DNA of 64,000 bases from Enterococcus florum (GTDB lineage: Bacteria; Bacillota; Bacilli; Lactobacillales; Enterococcaceae), in assembly GCF_004309355.1 (NCBI RefSeq), contig NZ_BJCC01000024.1, positions 48,565 to 112,564 of the forward strand. Reading direction: 5' to 3'. This document shows, in pieces, positions 17,532 through 26,029 of the stretch. The translations under genes were made by a program, and so were the position numbers. The notes beneath the pieces were generated by a model that searched no databases, had not been told where the DNA came from, and was given only the letters and a program-made list of their open reading frames with translations. Each line of letters starts with the position of its first letter. The first letter of the stretch is position 1.

Positions 17532-19019
17532 ATGAATTCTGACACGTTAGTAAAAGAAGCGATCGTAAACGACATCAAACAGATCGTTTCTGAGCAACAG
17601 GTCGTTGTCGATCACGACACATTGTACGATGCCGCATCAGACCGTTACAGAAAATACGCAAAGGCAAAAGGGGTTTTAGATAATCCGCTTCCGACAGCCG
17701 TTGTTTATCCAGAGACTGTCAATGAGGTTAAAGCATTGCTGATGTATGCCAATGAAAATGATATCAACGTGATCCCACGAAGCGGGAAAACAGCGACTGA
17801 AGGCGGCTTGGAAAATTGGAAAGATTTGGCTCTAGTGATTGATGGATCACGTATGAACAAGATTCTTAATATCGATCCTTACAACATGCAGGCAACGGTT
17901 CAAGCCGGTGTTCCTTTACAGGCTTTAGAGGATGAATTGAGAAAAATCGGCTATACGACAGGGCATTCCCCTCAGTCCAAACCGGTAGCTCAATATGGTG
18001 GGCTGGTTTCTACACGTTCGATCGGTCAGTTCTCGACCTTGTATGGCGGAATCGAAGACATGGTGGTCGGGCTTGAGTGCGTTTTTCCCAATGGTCATGT
18101 TTCTCGCATTAAAAATGTTTCTCGCCGCGCAGGTGGACCAGACATCCGTCATATCGTGATCGGAAATGAAGGCACGCTATGCTACATCACTGAAGTGACC
18201 GTGAAGATTTTCAAGTACTATCCCGAAAACAACAAATTCTTTGGCTACTTAGTCAACGATGTGGAAACCGGGATCAAAGTACTGCGCGAAGTCATGGCCA
18301 ACGGGTATCGTCCATCGGTGGCACGGACTTATTCACCAGAGGATGCACGTCAGCATTTCTATCATTTTTACGAAGATAAATGTGTCTTGATCTTCATGGC
18401 AGAAGGACCTAAAGGCATCGTTGAAGCAACGGGCGCTGGGATCGAAGAAGCGGTAGAAAAATTCAAAGACGGCGTGTACAAACAAGTCGACAGCCAGCTG
18501 ATTGCTAATTGGTTCAACCAATTGAACTGGACGCAGCAAACGATCGATGATGAAGTTCAAGGCATGATCGATAATGATAAACACGATGGCTATACGACAG
18601 AGATCTCTGCTGATTGGGAAACTATCCCTAAGATCTACAACAACGTGATCGACCGCATCCGAAATGAGTTCCCGCGGGCGAACGATCTGACCATGCTGGG
18701 AGGACACTCTTCTCACAGCTACATCAACGGGACCAACATGTACTTTGTCTATAACTACACGATCAACTGCGAGCCGGAGGATGAAATGCGCATCTACCAT
18801 CATCCGATCCAAGCGATTATCGTAGAAGAAACTTTGAAGCTAGACGGCTCCATGTGCCACCACCACGGAATCGGCAAATACCGAAACGAGTGGACGAAGC
18901 AAGAACATGAATCAGCTTATTATATGCTGGAAACGTTGAAAAAGGCCTTCGATCCAAAGGGGATCATGAGCTATGGCAACATCTATCCAGTTCAAGAAGG
19001 CTACAAGTACCAAAAATAG
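17532..19019 (+). CDS. FAD-linked dehydrogenase, GlcD/YgcU-like
   Basis: A 495-residue flavoprotein with a PCMH-type FAD domain (about residues 50-230: PTAVVYPETVNEVKALL, PRSGKTATEGG, then YGGLVSTRSIGQFSTLYGG, and GNEGTLCYITEVTVK) and a C-terminal FAD-oxidase domain ending in the CHHHGIGKYR segment near residue 441, which carries the conserved histidines. Relatives oxidise 2-hydroxy acids (GlcD, D-lactate) or bind DHAP derivatives (alkyl-DHAP synthase); E. coli YgcU is the closest named protein I recall. The two ETF genes follow directly, so ETF is its likely electron acceptor. No membrane segment is present. AGGAATGGAG precedes the ATG. The substrate is unknown. Confidence 0.85.
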   Translation: MNSDTLVKEAIVNDIKQIVSEQQVVVDHDTLYDAASDRYRKYAKAKGVLDNPLPTAVVYPETVNEVKALLMYANENDINVIPRSGKTATEGGLENWKDLALVIDGSRMNKILNIDPYNMQATVQAGVPLQALEDELRKIGYTTGHSPQSKPVAQYGGLVSTRSIGQFSTLYGGIEDMVVGLECVFPNGHVSRIKNVSRRAGGPDIRHIVIGNEGTLCYITEVTVKIFKYYPENNKFFGYLVNDVETGIKVLREVMANGYRPSVARTYSPEDARQHFYHFYEDKCVLIFMAEGPKGIVEATGAGIEEAVEKFKDGVYKQVDSQLIANWFNQLNWTQQTIDDEVQGMIDNDKHDGYTTEISADWETIPKIYNNVIDRIRNEFPRANDLTMLGGHSSHSYINGTNMYFVYNYTINCEPEDEMRIYHHPIQAIIVEETLKLDGSMCHHHGIGKYRNEWTKQEHESAYYMLETLKKAFDPKGIMSYGNIYPVQEGYKYQK

Positions 19020-19089
19020 CAGTATCCTTCATAAGAGTGTGGGGAAAGATACTCCTGTGAATTTGGCAAATAGTTAGGAAGGGTTGGCA

Positions 19090-19893
19090 ATGCGGATCAT
19101 TTGTTTAATCAAATATGTTCCTGATACGGAGCAATTTGAATATGACTACGAAACAGACAAAATCAATCGAGAAAAATCACGCATGATTTTAAATCCCGAT
19201 GACCGAAATGCGGTTGCTTGGGCACTAAATCAGAAGAAGCAAGAGACATCGATTTACGTTGAAGTGGTGTCGATGGGACCAGCTTCGACAGCGGAAGAAC
19301 TGAAAAACCTGGTTCGCTTAGGGGCGGATCATGCTACGTTGATCAGCGATCGTCAATTTGCTGGCAGTGATTCGTTGGCAACCAGTGTGATTCTCTCCGA
19401 ATATTTGCGATCAAAAGACTTTGACATCCTGTTAACCGGTACTCACACGTTGGATGGTGGGACCGGGCACGTGGGTCCTCAAGTTGCTGAATGTTTGGAA
19501 ATCGATCAGTTTTCCAACATTCGAAGCATCGAAGCGATGACGAAAGACCATTCAATCGTGGAAGCCGTCCATGAAGAGAAAACACTGCGCGTGAAGCTTC
19601 AAAACCCCTGTGTACTAGGCCTGACCAGTCAGATGAATCTGCGTTTAGGTTTCGTTAGATATGAAAATATTGATAAAAACGTCGATACACATTTCACTCT
19701 AGTAACAAACGAAACCTTAAACCTGTCAGAAGAGGAAGTCGGCCGCAAAGGGTCACCCACCAAGGTTCGCAAAACCCGCGTAGCCAAACGGGAGAAGCAA
19801 GAAAGCAAAGTGGTTCAAGTGGACGAACAAGGCATCGAGGAAGTTGTTCGCTTCTTGCAGGAAAAGGGGTATATCGCATGTTCAAGACATTGA
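19090..19893 (+). CDS. Electron transfer flavoprotein beta subunit (YgcR/FixA-like)
   Basis: A 267-residue ETF beta subunit. It opens with LIKYVPDTEQF, followed by NPDDRNAVAWA near residue 38 and TGTHTLDGGTGHVGPQ near 118. From memory, VPDT and NP-x-D are seen more in FixA-type and bifurcating ETFs than in the housekeeping type, which reads KRVVD. The C-terminus has a basic extension as in FixA/CarD-type proteins. The ATG at 19090 with AGGAAGGG upstream is chosen over a TTG two codons earlier. It overlaps the alpha-subunit gene by 16 bases. It would take electrons from the FAD dehydrogenase encoded upstream. Confidence 0.88.
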   Translation: MRIICLIKYVPDTEQFEYDYETDKINREKSRMILNPDDRNAVAWALNQKKQETSIYVEVVSMGPASTAEELKNLVRLGADHATLISDRQFAGSDSLATSVILSEYLRSKDFDILLTGTHTLDGGTGHVGPQVAECLEIDQFSNIRSIEAMTKDHSIVEAVHEEKTLRVKLQNPCVLGLTSQMNLRLGFVRYENIDKNVDTHFTLVTNETLNLSEEEVGRKGSPTKVRKTRVAKREKQESKVVQVDEQGIEEVVRFLQEKGYIACSRH

Positions 19894-20804
19894 TTTTAAT
19901 TGATTCTGAGTTTATGGATTATTCATTGGATCTGATCGAAGCAGCCGACCGCTTAGCGGGAGAAGAGGAATCTGTGGTGTATGGTCTGGGGATCAACCTG
20001 CCTGACAAAGCGTTGAAGGGACTGGATTATCTGATTTGTGTCGATGATCCAGCCCTTCAAGTTAAGGACAGCCGGGTAGTGACCGACATCATTGAGCGTG
20101 TTTACCGGAATTATCAATTTGACAGTCTGATCCTTCTAGCCACTGATTTCGGCCGGATGGTGGCTCCACGAGCAGCAATGCGGCTAAAAGCGGGTTTAGT
20201 CGCAGATATCACCGGTATCGAGGTGGATCGTAAGGGCAGACAACTGATTCGACCAGCATTTTCTGGCAATATTCTGGCGAACATTATATGCGACTCAGAA
20301 CCGATCATGGCCAGCGTTCATCCGAAGGTCTTTCATGCACAAACACTGACCAAGGAACCAGAAATGATTCCGTTCACACTTGAGAATTTGAAAGCGTCAA
20401 CAATTGAAATTCTAGATAGTTCAGAAAATAAAACAGCTATAGATATTCGTGAGGCTGATGTTTTAATCTCGGCAGGTGCGGGGTATTCAGCAGAAATGGC
20501 AAGTCTGCAGGAACTGGCTGATAAAATGGATGGCTCCCTGGCTGCTTCCAAAGCTGTCGTCGAACAGCAGCGGGCACCTCGGGAGATTCAAGTCGGACAA
20601 TCGGGGAAAACGGTCAGTCCGGACTTATATCTGGCATTAGGGATTTACGGATCGATTCAGCATGTGGAGGGTTTGAAAAATGTCAAAGACCTGATCTCTG
20701 TCAATACCGATCAAAAAGCGCCGTTAAACTACTTAGCCAATTTAGTGGTGGTAGGAGATGCGGCTGAATTCGTCCATAAGCTGACGGCACGGTTAAATCA
20801 ATAG
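19878..20804 (+). CDS. Electron transfer flavoprotein alpha subunit (YgcQ/FixB-like)
   Basis: A 308-residue ETF alpha subunit. The N-terminal domain (1-185) contains DFGRMVAPRAAMRLKAGLVADITG. The C-terminal FAD domain has ADVLISAGAGYS, AASKAVVEQQRAPREIQVGQSGKTVSPDLYLALGIYG in succession, QHVEG, and finally ISVNTDQKAPLNYLANLVVVGD. Several positions differ from the standard form: SGKT replaces TGKT, and GIYGSIQH replaces GISGAIQH. FAD binding is therefore probable with a slightly altered pocket. No ETF:quinone oxidoreductase or ferredoxin gene lies nearby, so the electron exit is open. Confidence 0.88.
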   Translation: MFKTLILIDSEFMDYSLDLIEAADRLAGEEESVVYGLGINLPDKALKGLDYLICVDDPALQVKDSRVVTDIIERVYRNYQFDSLILLATDFGRMVAPRAAMRLKAGLVADITGIEVDRKGRQLIRPAFSGNILANIICDSEPIMASVHPKVFHAQTLTKEPEMIPFTLENLKASTIEILDSSENKTAIDIREADVLISAGAGYSAEMASLQELADKMDGSLAASKAVVEQQRAPREIQVGQSGKTVSPDLYLALGIYGSIQHVEGLKNVKDLISVNTDQKAPLNYLANLVVVGDAAEFVHKLTARLNQ

Positions 20805-20897
20805 CAGTCAAAGGGGAACGATTGTACCAAAAAATGGGTTTAAGGATAACATCGAAGCGAAAGTTGGCTTCGAAATAAATAAAAAGAAGGTAAAGCA

Positions 20898-21674
20898 ATG
20901 GAAATCAACGAATTTAATATGGACATGTTCCACATCAAAGGCAAAAATGCCATCGTCACTGGCGGAAATACAGGGTTGGGACAAGCCTTTTCTTTGGCTT
21001 TGGCTGAAGCAGGCGCAAACATCTTTATGCCATCGATCATGCCTGACGATCCCGACTTTAATGCAGTCTTACAAGCACGTGGGGCGAAAACCGCATACAT
21101 GGAAGCAGACATTACCAAAGACGGTGTTTGCCAAGAAGTTATCGAAAAATGTGTTGCTGAATTTGGTTCAGTCGATATTTTGGTCAACTGCGCCGGTATC
21201 TGTCCTTGCGACGATGTTGTCAGCTACGGCCGCGACAAATGGGACCCAACGATCAACATCAACTTGACTGCAGCCTTTGATATGAGCCATGAAGCAGCCA
21301 AAGTAATGATCCCGCAAAAGAGTGGAAAAATCATTAATATCTGTTCAATGTTCTCCTTCTTAGGCGGCCAATGGGCACCTGCTTATGCAGCATCTAAGCA
21401 TGGATTGGCTGGTTTGACGAAAGCGTACTGTGACGAATTGGCCCAGTACAACATCCAAGTCAACGGAATCGCACCGGGTTACTTTAAGACGCATGCGGCC
21501 AAAGCTTCGATCGAAGACCCGGAACGCAGCAAATGGATCGTGGACCATACTCCTGAAGGACGTTGGGGCGATGTAGCCGATTTGATGGGAGCGACCGCTT
21601 TTCTTGCTTCGGAAGCATCACACTTTGTCAATGGACATATCCTGGCAGTCGACGGCGGCTTCCTCGTACGTTAA
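20898..21674 (+). CDS. SDR dehydrogenase, KduD/YgcW-like
   Basis: A 258-residue classical short-chain dehydrogenase. The cofactor loop is TGGNTGLG (residues 21-28), NCAG lies near 98, and the catalytic Ser (ICSMFSF), Tyr and Lys (YAASK) are all present. The pattern is close to 2-deoxy-D-gluconate 3-dehydrogenase and E. coli YgcW. It would interconvert a hydroxyl and a keto group on a polyol or sugar acid with NAD(P). It follows the ETF genes after 93 bases, with its own AGAAGG site, and precedes the FGGY kinase. Its substrate should be shared with those partners. Confidence 0.9.
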   Translation: MEINEFNMDMFHIKGKNAIVTGGNTGLGQAFSLALAEAGANIFMPSIMPDDPDFNAVLQARGAKTAYMEADITKDGVCQEVIEKCVAEFGSVDILVNCAGICPCDDVVSYGRDKWDPTININLTAAFDMSHEAAKVMIPQKSGKIINICSMFSFLGGQWAPAYAASKHGLAGLTKAYCDELAQYNIQVNGIAPGYFKTHAAKASIEDPERSKWIVDHTPEGRWGDVADLMGATAFLASEASHFVNGHILAVDGGFLVR

Positions 21675-21761
21675 TCTTGACGAACACGAAGAAAGGGAGA
21701 AGACAGTCTCAGTCTTCTCTACAGCAACACGTAATGACTACCATGAGAAATGAGGAGACGT

Positions 21762-23207
21762 ATGGAGAAGAAATATATTGTCGGGATCGACGGCGGCAGT
21801 CAAAGTGCGAAAATCGTGATTTTTGATCTAGAAGGCAACATTGTTGGCGAGGGGAAAGAAAGTTTGCGGCCGATGCACTTGGGGGAAGACGTGGTCGTTG
21901 AGCATCCGGGAGATGATCTGTGGGATGCGCTTTGTGCGGCATCGAACAAGGCGATGGATGCGTTTGGGATACGCAAAGAAAACATCGTCGGCATTGGATT
22001 AGGTTTTATTCGCTGCTGCCGTGTACTGTTGAAAAAAGACGGGACCTTAGCCCAGCCAGTGATCAGCTGGATGGACAAACGAACAGCCACACCTTATGTA
22101 CATGAAAACCCAGATGTCCAATATGTGACGTCGACCAGCGGTTATATTACACATCGATTGACTGGCGAATTCAAGGACAACATTGGGAACCACTTTGGGC
22201 AATGGCCGGTGGATTATCAAACTTGGGAATGGTCGACAGACGCGGAAGTATTAAGGCAATACAATCTTCCAAAAGAGATGCTGTTCGAAGCAGTCAAACC
22301 GGGAGATCAATTAGGAAGCATCACAAAGGAAGCCAGTGAAAAAACCGGTTTGCCGGAAGGCCTGCCCGTCTTTGCAACCACCAGTGATAAAGCTGTTGAA
22401 GCGCTGGGAGCGGGGCTGATTCAAGACACCAGTGCCGTTATTTCTTTAGGAACCTATATTTGCAGTATGATGATGGGCAAAGAGATGCCGCCAAGCGATG
22501 CAGTCAGCTATTGGGGGATTATGTCCTCCATGCCGCATCGGTACATTTATGAAGGCTATGGGATTCGCCGCGGCATGTGGACGGTCTCTTGGTTTAAAGA
22601 ACTGTTAGGCGAAAAAATTAGTATCCGTTCCAACTACCAAGGCATCAGCGAAGAAGAATACTTGAACGAGCAGGCAGCCAATATTCCGGCAGGAAGTGAC
22701 GGCTTGATGACCAAGCTGGACTGGCTAGCTAATCCATGGGAACCGTTTAAACGAGGGGTAATGATCGGCTTCAATGCTCATCACGATTACCGGTACATGT
22801 ATCGATCGATATTGGAAGGTATCGCCTATACGATGAAGAACAATGTGACCAACATGACAGATGAATTAGGCAAATCAATCAACGAGGTCATCGTTACTGG
22901 CGGCGGATCAAACAGCGATTTGCTAATGCAAATCTTCGCCGATGTCTTCAACCTGCCGATCAAGCGCAATGTCGTCAACGGCAGTGCCAGTGTCGGAGCC
23001 GCGATCAACGCAGCTGTTGGGTTAGGCATCTATTCAACTTATGAAGAAGCTGCTGAAAAAATGGTCAAGGTCAAAGATGTCTTCACTCCGGTCCCAGAAA
23101 ACGTGCAAATCTACAAACAATTGAATGAAGGTGTTTATCAAGGCTTGACGGAGTATACCGACGAAGTTCTGAAAAAAACGCACAAAATTTTACATCCAGA
23201 AAACTAA
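21762..23207 (+). CDS. FGGY carbohydrate kinase, YgcE-like
   Basis: A 481-residue sugar or polyol kinase. The N-terminal phosphate-1 motif is GIDGGSQSAKIVIFD (residues 8-22). The C-terminal half has TTSDKAVEALGAG, then SLGTYICSM, and the adenosine motif VTGGGSNSDLLMQIFADVFNLPI near 388. The catalytic Asp is probably in ISWMDKR (about 103). It resembles E. coli YgcE, whose substrate is not settled. The start at 21762 follows GAGGAG; a further in-frame ATG at 21750 overlaps that site. It closes the ETF/SDR operon, suggesting that the pathway's product is phosphorylated here. Confidence 0.9.
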   Translation: MEKKYIVGIDGGSQSAKIVIFDLEGNIVGEGKESLRPMHLGEDVVVEHPGDDLWDALCAASNKAMDAFGIRKENIVGIGLGFIRCCRVLLKKDGTLAQPVISWMDKRTATPYVHENPDVQYVTSTSGYITHRLTGEFKDNIGNHFGQWPVDYQTWEWSTDAEVLRQYNLPKEMLFEAVKPGDQLGSITKEASEKTGLPEGLPVFATTSDKAVEALGAGLIQDTSAVISLGTYICSMMMGKEMPPSDAVSYWGIMSSMPHRYIYEGYGIRRGMWTVSWFKELLGEKISIRSNYQGISEEEYLNEQAANIPAGSDGLMTKLDWLANPWEPFKRGVMIGFNAHHDYRYMYRSILEGIAYTMKNNVTNMTDELGKSINEVIVTGGGSNSDLLMQIFADVFNLPIKRNVVNGSASVGAAINAAVGLGIYSTYEEAAEKMVKVKDVFTPVPENVQIYKQLNEGVYQGLTEYTDEVLKKTHKILHPEN

Positions 23208-23210
23208 GCA

Positions 23211-23246
23211 ATCCCCCTAGCATTCGTTTTGCTAGGGGGTGTTGAT
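23211..23246. terminator. Bidirectional terminator between the kinase and tenA
   Basis: Perfect 10-base arms CCCCCTAGCA (23213-23222) and TGCTAGGGGG (23230-23239) lie between the two convergent genes. Confidence 0.85.
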
Positions 23247-23900
23247 TTACCATTTTTCAAGTTGTGTCGCCATCTCCCAAAAAGCATACTCCATTTTACT
23301 GCTGATTACGAAAGCCTCCAGCATTTGCTTCTGTTCACCCTCGGCGCTCTCTTCATATAAACGATCCAGCAACGCCCGTTCTTTGCAGATCGCTTGCGCC
23401 GATTCCTCACCAGAATAAGTCTCGATCCAGCGCTGATACAAAGGGCTCGGAGATCCACTCTCGATTAGCCGTGTGCCAATCTCCTGATACAACCAGGCAC
23501 ACGGCAGCATACCCGCAAAAGCAGTGTTCGGCGTGCCATCAATCAATTGTCGGTACATGTGCGAAACATAGTGATAGGCCGTGGGAGCGATTGGGGTGTT
23601 GACGATCTCTTCTTCTGTGATCTTCAACTCGTTAAAAAAATCAGTCCGAATCGCGACCTCTCCCAGCATCAAATTCTGTGCATTCTCCAACAACTGTTTC
23701 TTGACTGCCGGATCATTCGTCTGATCCGCGATCAAGCCGTAAAGCTTGCTGAAATGCTCTAAATAATACCGATCCTGCAAGAGGTAATAGCGAAATACCT
23801 CTGCAGACAAGTTACCTTCAGCCAATGAACGCACAAAGGGATGTTCAAAACTTCCATCCCAGTACGCTGCAGCCTCTTTGCGTGCCATCTCTGTAAACAT
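23247..23900 (-). CDS. tenA: Thiaminase II / aminopyrimidine aminohydrolase TenA
   Basis: A 217-residue all-helical TenA protein, which hydrolyses aminomethylpyrimidine from degraded thiamine to HMP for salvage. The catalytic Cys is in LPCAWLY near residue 135, and the catalytic Glu near the C-terminus is in SSKMEYAFWEMA (about 204). Tyrosines of the pocket (YYLLQDRYYLEHF, residues 38-50) are present. It starts behind AGAAGGAGG. The long leader carries a TPP riboswitch, so thiamine pyrophosphate controls it. No other thiamine gene is adjacent, so here it is a single-gene regulon. Confidence 0.93.
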   Translation of the reverse strand: MFTEMARKEAAAYWDGSFEHPFVRSLAEGNLSAEVFRYYLLQDRYYLEHFSKLYGLIADQTNDPAVKKQLLENAQNLMLGEVAIRTDFFNELKITEEEIVNTPIAPTAYHYVSHMYRQLIDGTPNTAFAGMLPCAWLYQEIGTRLIESGSPSPLYQRWIETYSGEESAQAICKERALLDRLYEESAEGEQKQMLEAFVISSKMEYAFWEMATQLEKW

Positions 23901-24042
23901 CTTTTTTCCTCCTTCTGAATGGGTTTTCCATCAAAAAACCCCTCTTCTCCTCGAAATGAGACAAAAGGGACGCTCAGCTAATAAAAAAAAACGACCACAA
24001 AAAAAGCAGCCGGGGAAATAACAACTATCCTTTCATCATGGT

Positions 24043-24118
24043 CACACTTTCCCTGCGTCAGTCCTAACTGTTTCAGGTTCAATGGGTATTATCTCAGCTT
24101 ATCAAGCACCCCTCGTGT
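24043..24118 (-). ncRNA. TPP riboswitch (THI element)
   Basis: Read on the minus strand, the conserved blocks are GGGGTGC, then GCTGAGAT, then ATACCC, TTGAACCTGA, CAGTTAGGACTGACG and CAGGGA. ACAC and GTGT ends close helix P1. This is the standard TPP aptamer, located 143 bases upstream of tenA. The stretch between it and the gene holds two T-rich runs. Whether control acts on termination or translation is not clear: a GCAG-GGAAA to TTTCC-CTGC pairing with a following T run is possible. Confidence 0.95.
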
Positions 24119-24296
24119 CTATTCAATTGTTAAAAGTATAGCATACCTTTTTATCAAATAATACATGCGAAAAAAGAATCAATATTTACAAAAGTGGGCT
24201 GGTTTTATGCACGAAGGATAAACGGTGTTTGAAATTCTCAAAATCTCAGGTTACTTCCCACAATTTCATGCTATGATGGAAAAAAGGGGTGGAGAT

Positions 24297-25157
24297 ATGC
24301 CGATCAAAGCAATTATTTTAGATATGGATGGGACCTTATTAAGTGATCAACAGCAGATCAGTCCTCGTACCAAGGAAAGCTTGATTCGTGCTCAACAAAA
24401 AGGAGTCAAAGTCGTTTTGGCGTCAGGACGTCCAACATCAGGAATGATGGCCTATGCCAAAGAACTAGAGATGGAAAAGCATCATGGCTTGCTGGTCTCC
24501 TACAATGGGGCTAGAATCATAGACTGTGAAAATCAAAAGGAGCTGTACAATCAGTCTCTAACAATCGAAGAGGGCAAAGCAGTTTTAGAGCACCTGAAGC
24601 AGTTTGATGTCAAAATCATGATCGATAAAGAGGAATACATGTATGTCAACGATGTATTTGACTGCTGGGTGACTTATCGCGGAGAACCATTGAATATCAT
24701 CGAATATGAATCACGAGCGGGCAATTATTTGCTCTGCGAAAAAAAAGATCTTGCCGATTTTCTTGACTTTCCAGTCAGTAAAATTTTGACGGCAGGTGAT
24801 CCTGAGTATTTAAGGGAGATGCATCAAGAAATGATGGCACCCTTCAAAGACGATCTCCACTGTGTCTTCACCGCTGATTTTTATTTTGAATTTACAGCGA
24901 AAGGCATCAATAAGGCGAAAGCGCTGGAAACGGTGTTGGTGCCGTTAGGAATCGAACGTGCAAACATGCTGGCATTCGGTGATGGGCATAATGACATTAC
25001 TATGGTGGAATATGCAGGGATTGGTGTAGCGATGGACAATGCGGTTGGGGAATTGAAGCAGACAGCAGACCGTGTGACCGACTCCAACAATCAGGACGGC
25101 ATCGCTCTCGTAGTAGAGGAACTGGTGCTTCAGGCATCGACGCTGGATGCAAAATAG
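24297..25157 (+). CDS. Cof-type HAD-IIB sugar-phosphate phosphatase
   Basis: A 286-residue cytoplasmic phosphatase of the YidA/Cof group. Motif I is LDMDGTLL with nucleophile Asp near residue 9, motif II is ASGRPTSGM, and motifs III/IV are the KAKALE Lys with FGDGHNDITM. The large C2-type cap lies between about residues 85 and 185. Such enzymes dephosphorylate sugar phosphates, FMN and similar substrates with little specificity. The ATG at 24297 with GGGGTGGAG upstream is chosen over an in-frame codon at 24225. It stands alone, with a terminator after it. Confidence 0.9.
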   Translation: MPIKAIILDMDGTLLSDQQQISPRTKESLIRAQQKGVKVVLASGRPTSGMMAYAKELEMEKHHGLLVSYNGARIIDCENQKELYNQSLTIEEGKAVLEHLKQFDVKIMIDKEEYMYVNDVFDCWVTYRGEPLNIIEYESRAGNYLLCEKKDLADFLDFPVSKILTAGDPEYLREMHQEMMAPFKDDLHCVFTADFYFEFTAKGINKAKALETVLVPLGIERANMLAFGDGHNDITMVEYAGIGVAMDNAVGELKQTADRVTDSNNQDGIALVVEELVLQASTLDAK

Positions 25158-25163
25158 AAAGAT

Positions 25164-25198
25164 AAGACAGGAAATCAGTTTGGTTTCTTGTCTTTTTT
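25164..25198 (+). terminator. Terminator of the Cof phosphatase gene
   Basis: AAGACAGGAAATC pairs with GGTTTCTTGTCTT, and the right arm runs into a T tract. Confidence 0.82.
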
Positions 25199-25425
25199 AC
25201 TCTTTCATATTAGCAAGAAAATTTATGCATGGCGTTTGTCACGATCAAATGGTGATAAGAAATCAATGTTAAAAGCATTGGGTATTACTTGATAACTATT
25301 GGGAATCTCCTTCATATAATTACTGTTCTAGTACACAACATATGGGAAATTACCCTTTCTGTGCTTTAAGATCGCTTCAAAAAATCAATCGTTGAACGAC
25401 TGCGCGAAGTGGAAAATTAATAGAA

Positions 25426-25467
25426 GAAAAAGACATGAACTTCATCGTATAAGTTCATGTCCTTTTC
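25426..25467. terminator. Hairpin in pseudogene debris, probable bidirectional terminator
   Basis: Perfect arms GACATGAACTT (25432-25442) and AAGTTCATGTC (25451-25461), flanked by A-rich and T-rich runs. It would end a minus-strand gene whose remains lie at 25475-25714. The part from 25199 to 25425 has no gene; only a short coding-like end (KKSIVERLREVEN, then a stop near 25420) stands out. Confidence 0.6.
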
Positions 25468-25474
25468 AAAAGTG

Positions 25475-25714
25475 TCAGCGAGATGTTGGTGGAGCCACCC
25501 TCAAGGCAATCAACAATTGAGCATCATGCAAAATTTCTTCGCTGGTCACTTCTATAGGCGGCGATTTGCCAAAAGCGCCAGTACTGGTTTGCTTGAACAA
25601 CGCTTGAGTATACCTGCTGCAAGGAGAGATCATCGATTCGGCTTCTTTCATATTTACGGCAATTAAGGTGTTAAGATTACGAACCAGGCTTTGATCTAGG
25701 AGATGACAAGACAA
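25475..25714 (-). pseudogene. Possible C-terminal remnant of an unidentified gene
   Basis: A minus-strand open frame ends in EVTSEEILHDAQLLIALRVA followed by a few residues and a stop, and a terminator hairpin stands right after it. The C-terminal half looks coding; its upstream end runs into the plus-strand VOC pseudogene and has no ribosome site. I cannot name the family. It may be the tail of a gene truncated by rearrangement. Confidence 0.3.
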
Positions 25715-25871
25715 TACCGTAGGGACAAAAGATAGTCCGACTGTATGATCTGGACAAACACATTATTGAATAGGTGAAAATCTCGGTGTGATGATGAAAC
25801 GTCTGCAGACGACCGGATTAGCGGAACAGACATTTTTAAGCCCGAAAATGGTTCAGCAACTATTGAAATAA
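25696..25871 (+). pseudogene. C-terminal remnant of a VOC/glyoxalase-like gene
   Basis: The plus strand reads IP-stop-GQKIVRLYDLDKHIIE, then needs one extra base before IGENLGVMMKRLQTTGLAEQ and on to a stop at 25871. The pattern PWGQ-x-V-R-x-Y-D-P-D-x-H-I-I-E-x-G-E-N is the end of a common VOC-family (glyoxalase/bleomycin-resistance-like) protein. A TAG in place of the Trp codon (25720) and the single-base deletion near 25773 show that it is dead. The N-terminal part is missing. Confidence 0.7.
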
Positions 25872-26029
25872 AAGATGACTGTACCTGGCTAACCGATTGC
25901 TGTGTACAATTTTTATATAGGCTCATCGGAATAGCAAAGGGATTACCCGCTTTAAATAGCACCCTATATGTGACCCAGATTTTTTGATAAGCTTAGCTCT
26001 GATACGTTAACGATCAGGAGGAATAGAAA

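Noticed and set aside
25457..25666. Plus-strand 69-residue open frame in the debris region
   Set aside because: It lacks a ribosome site and opposes the more coding-like minus-strand relic.
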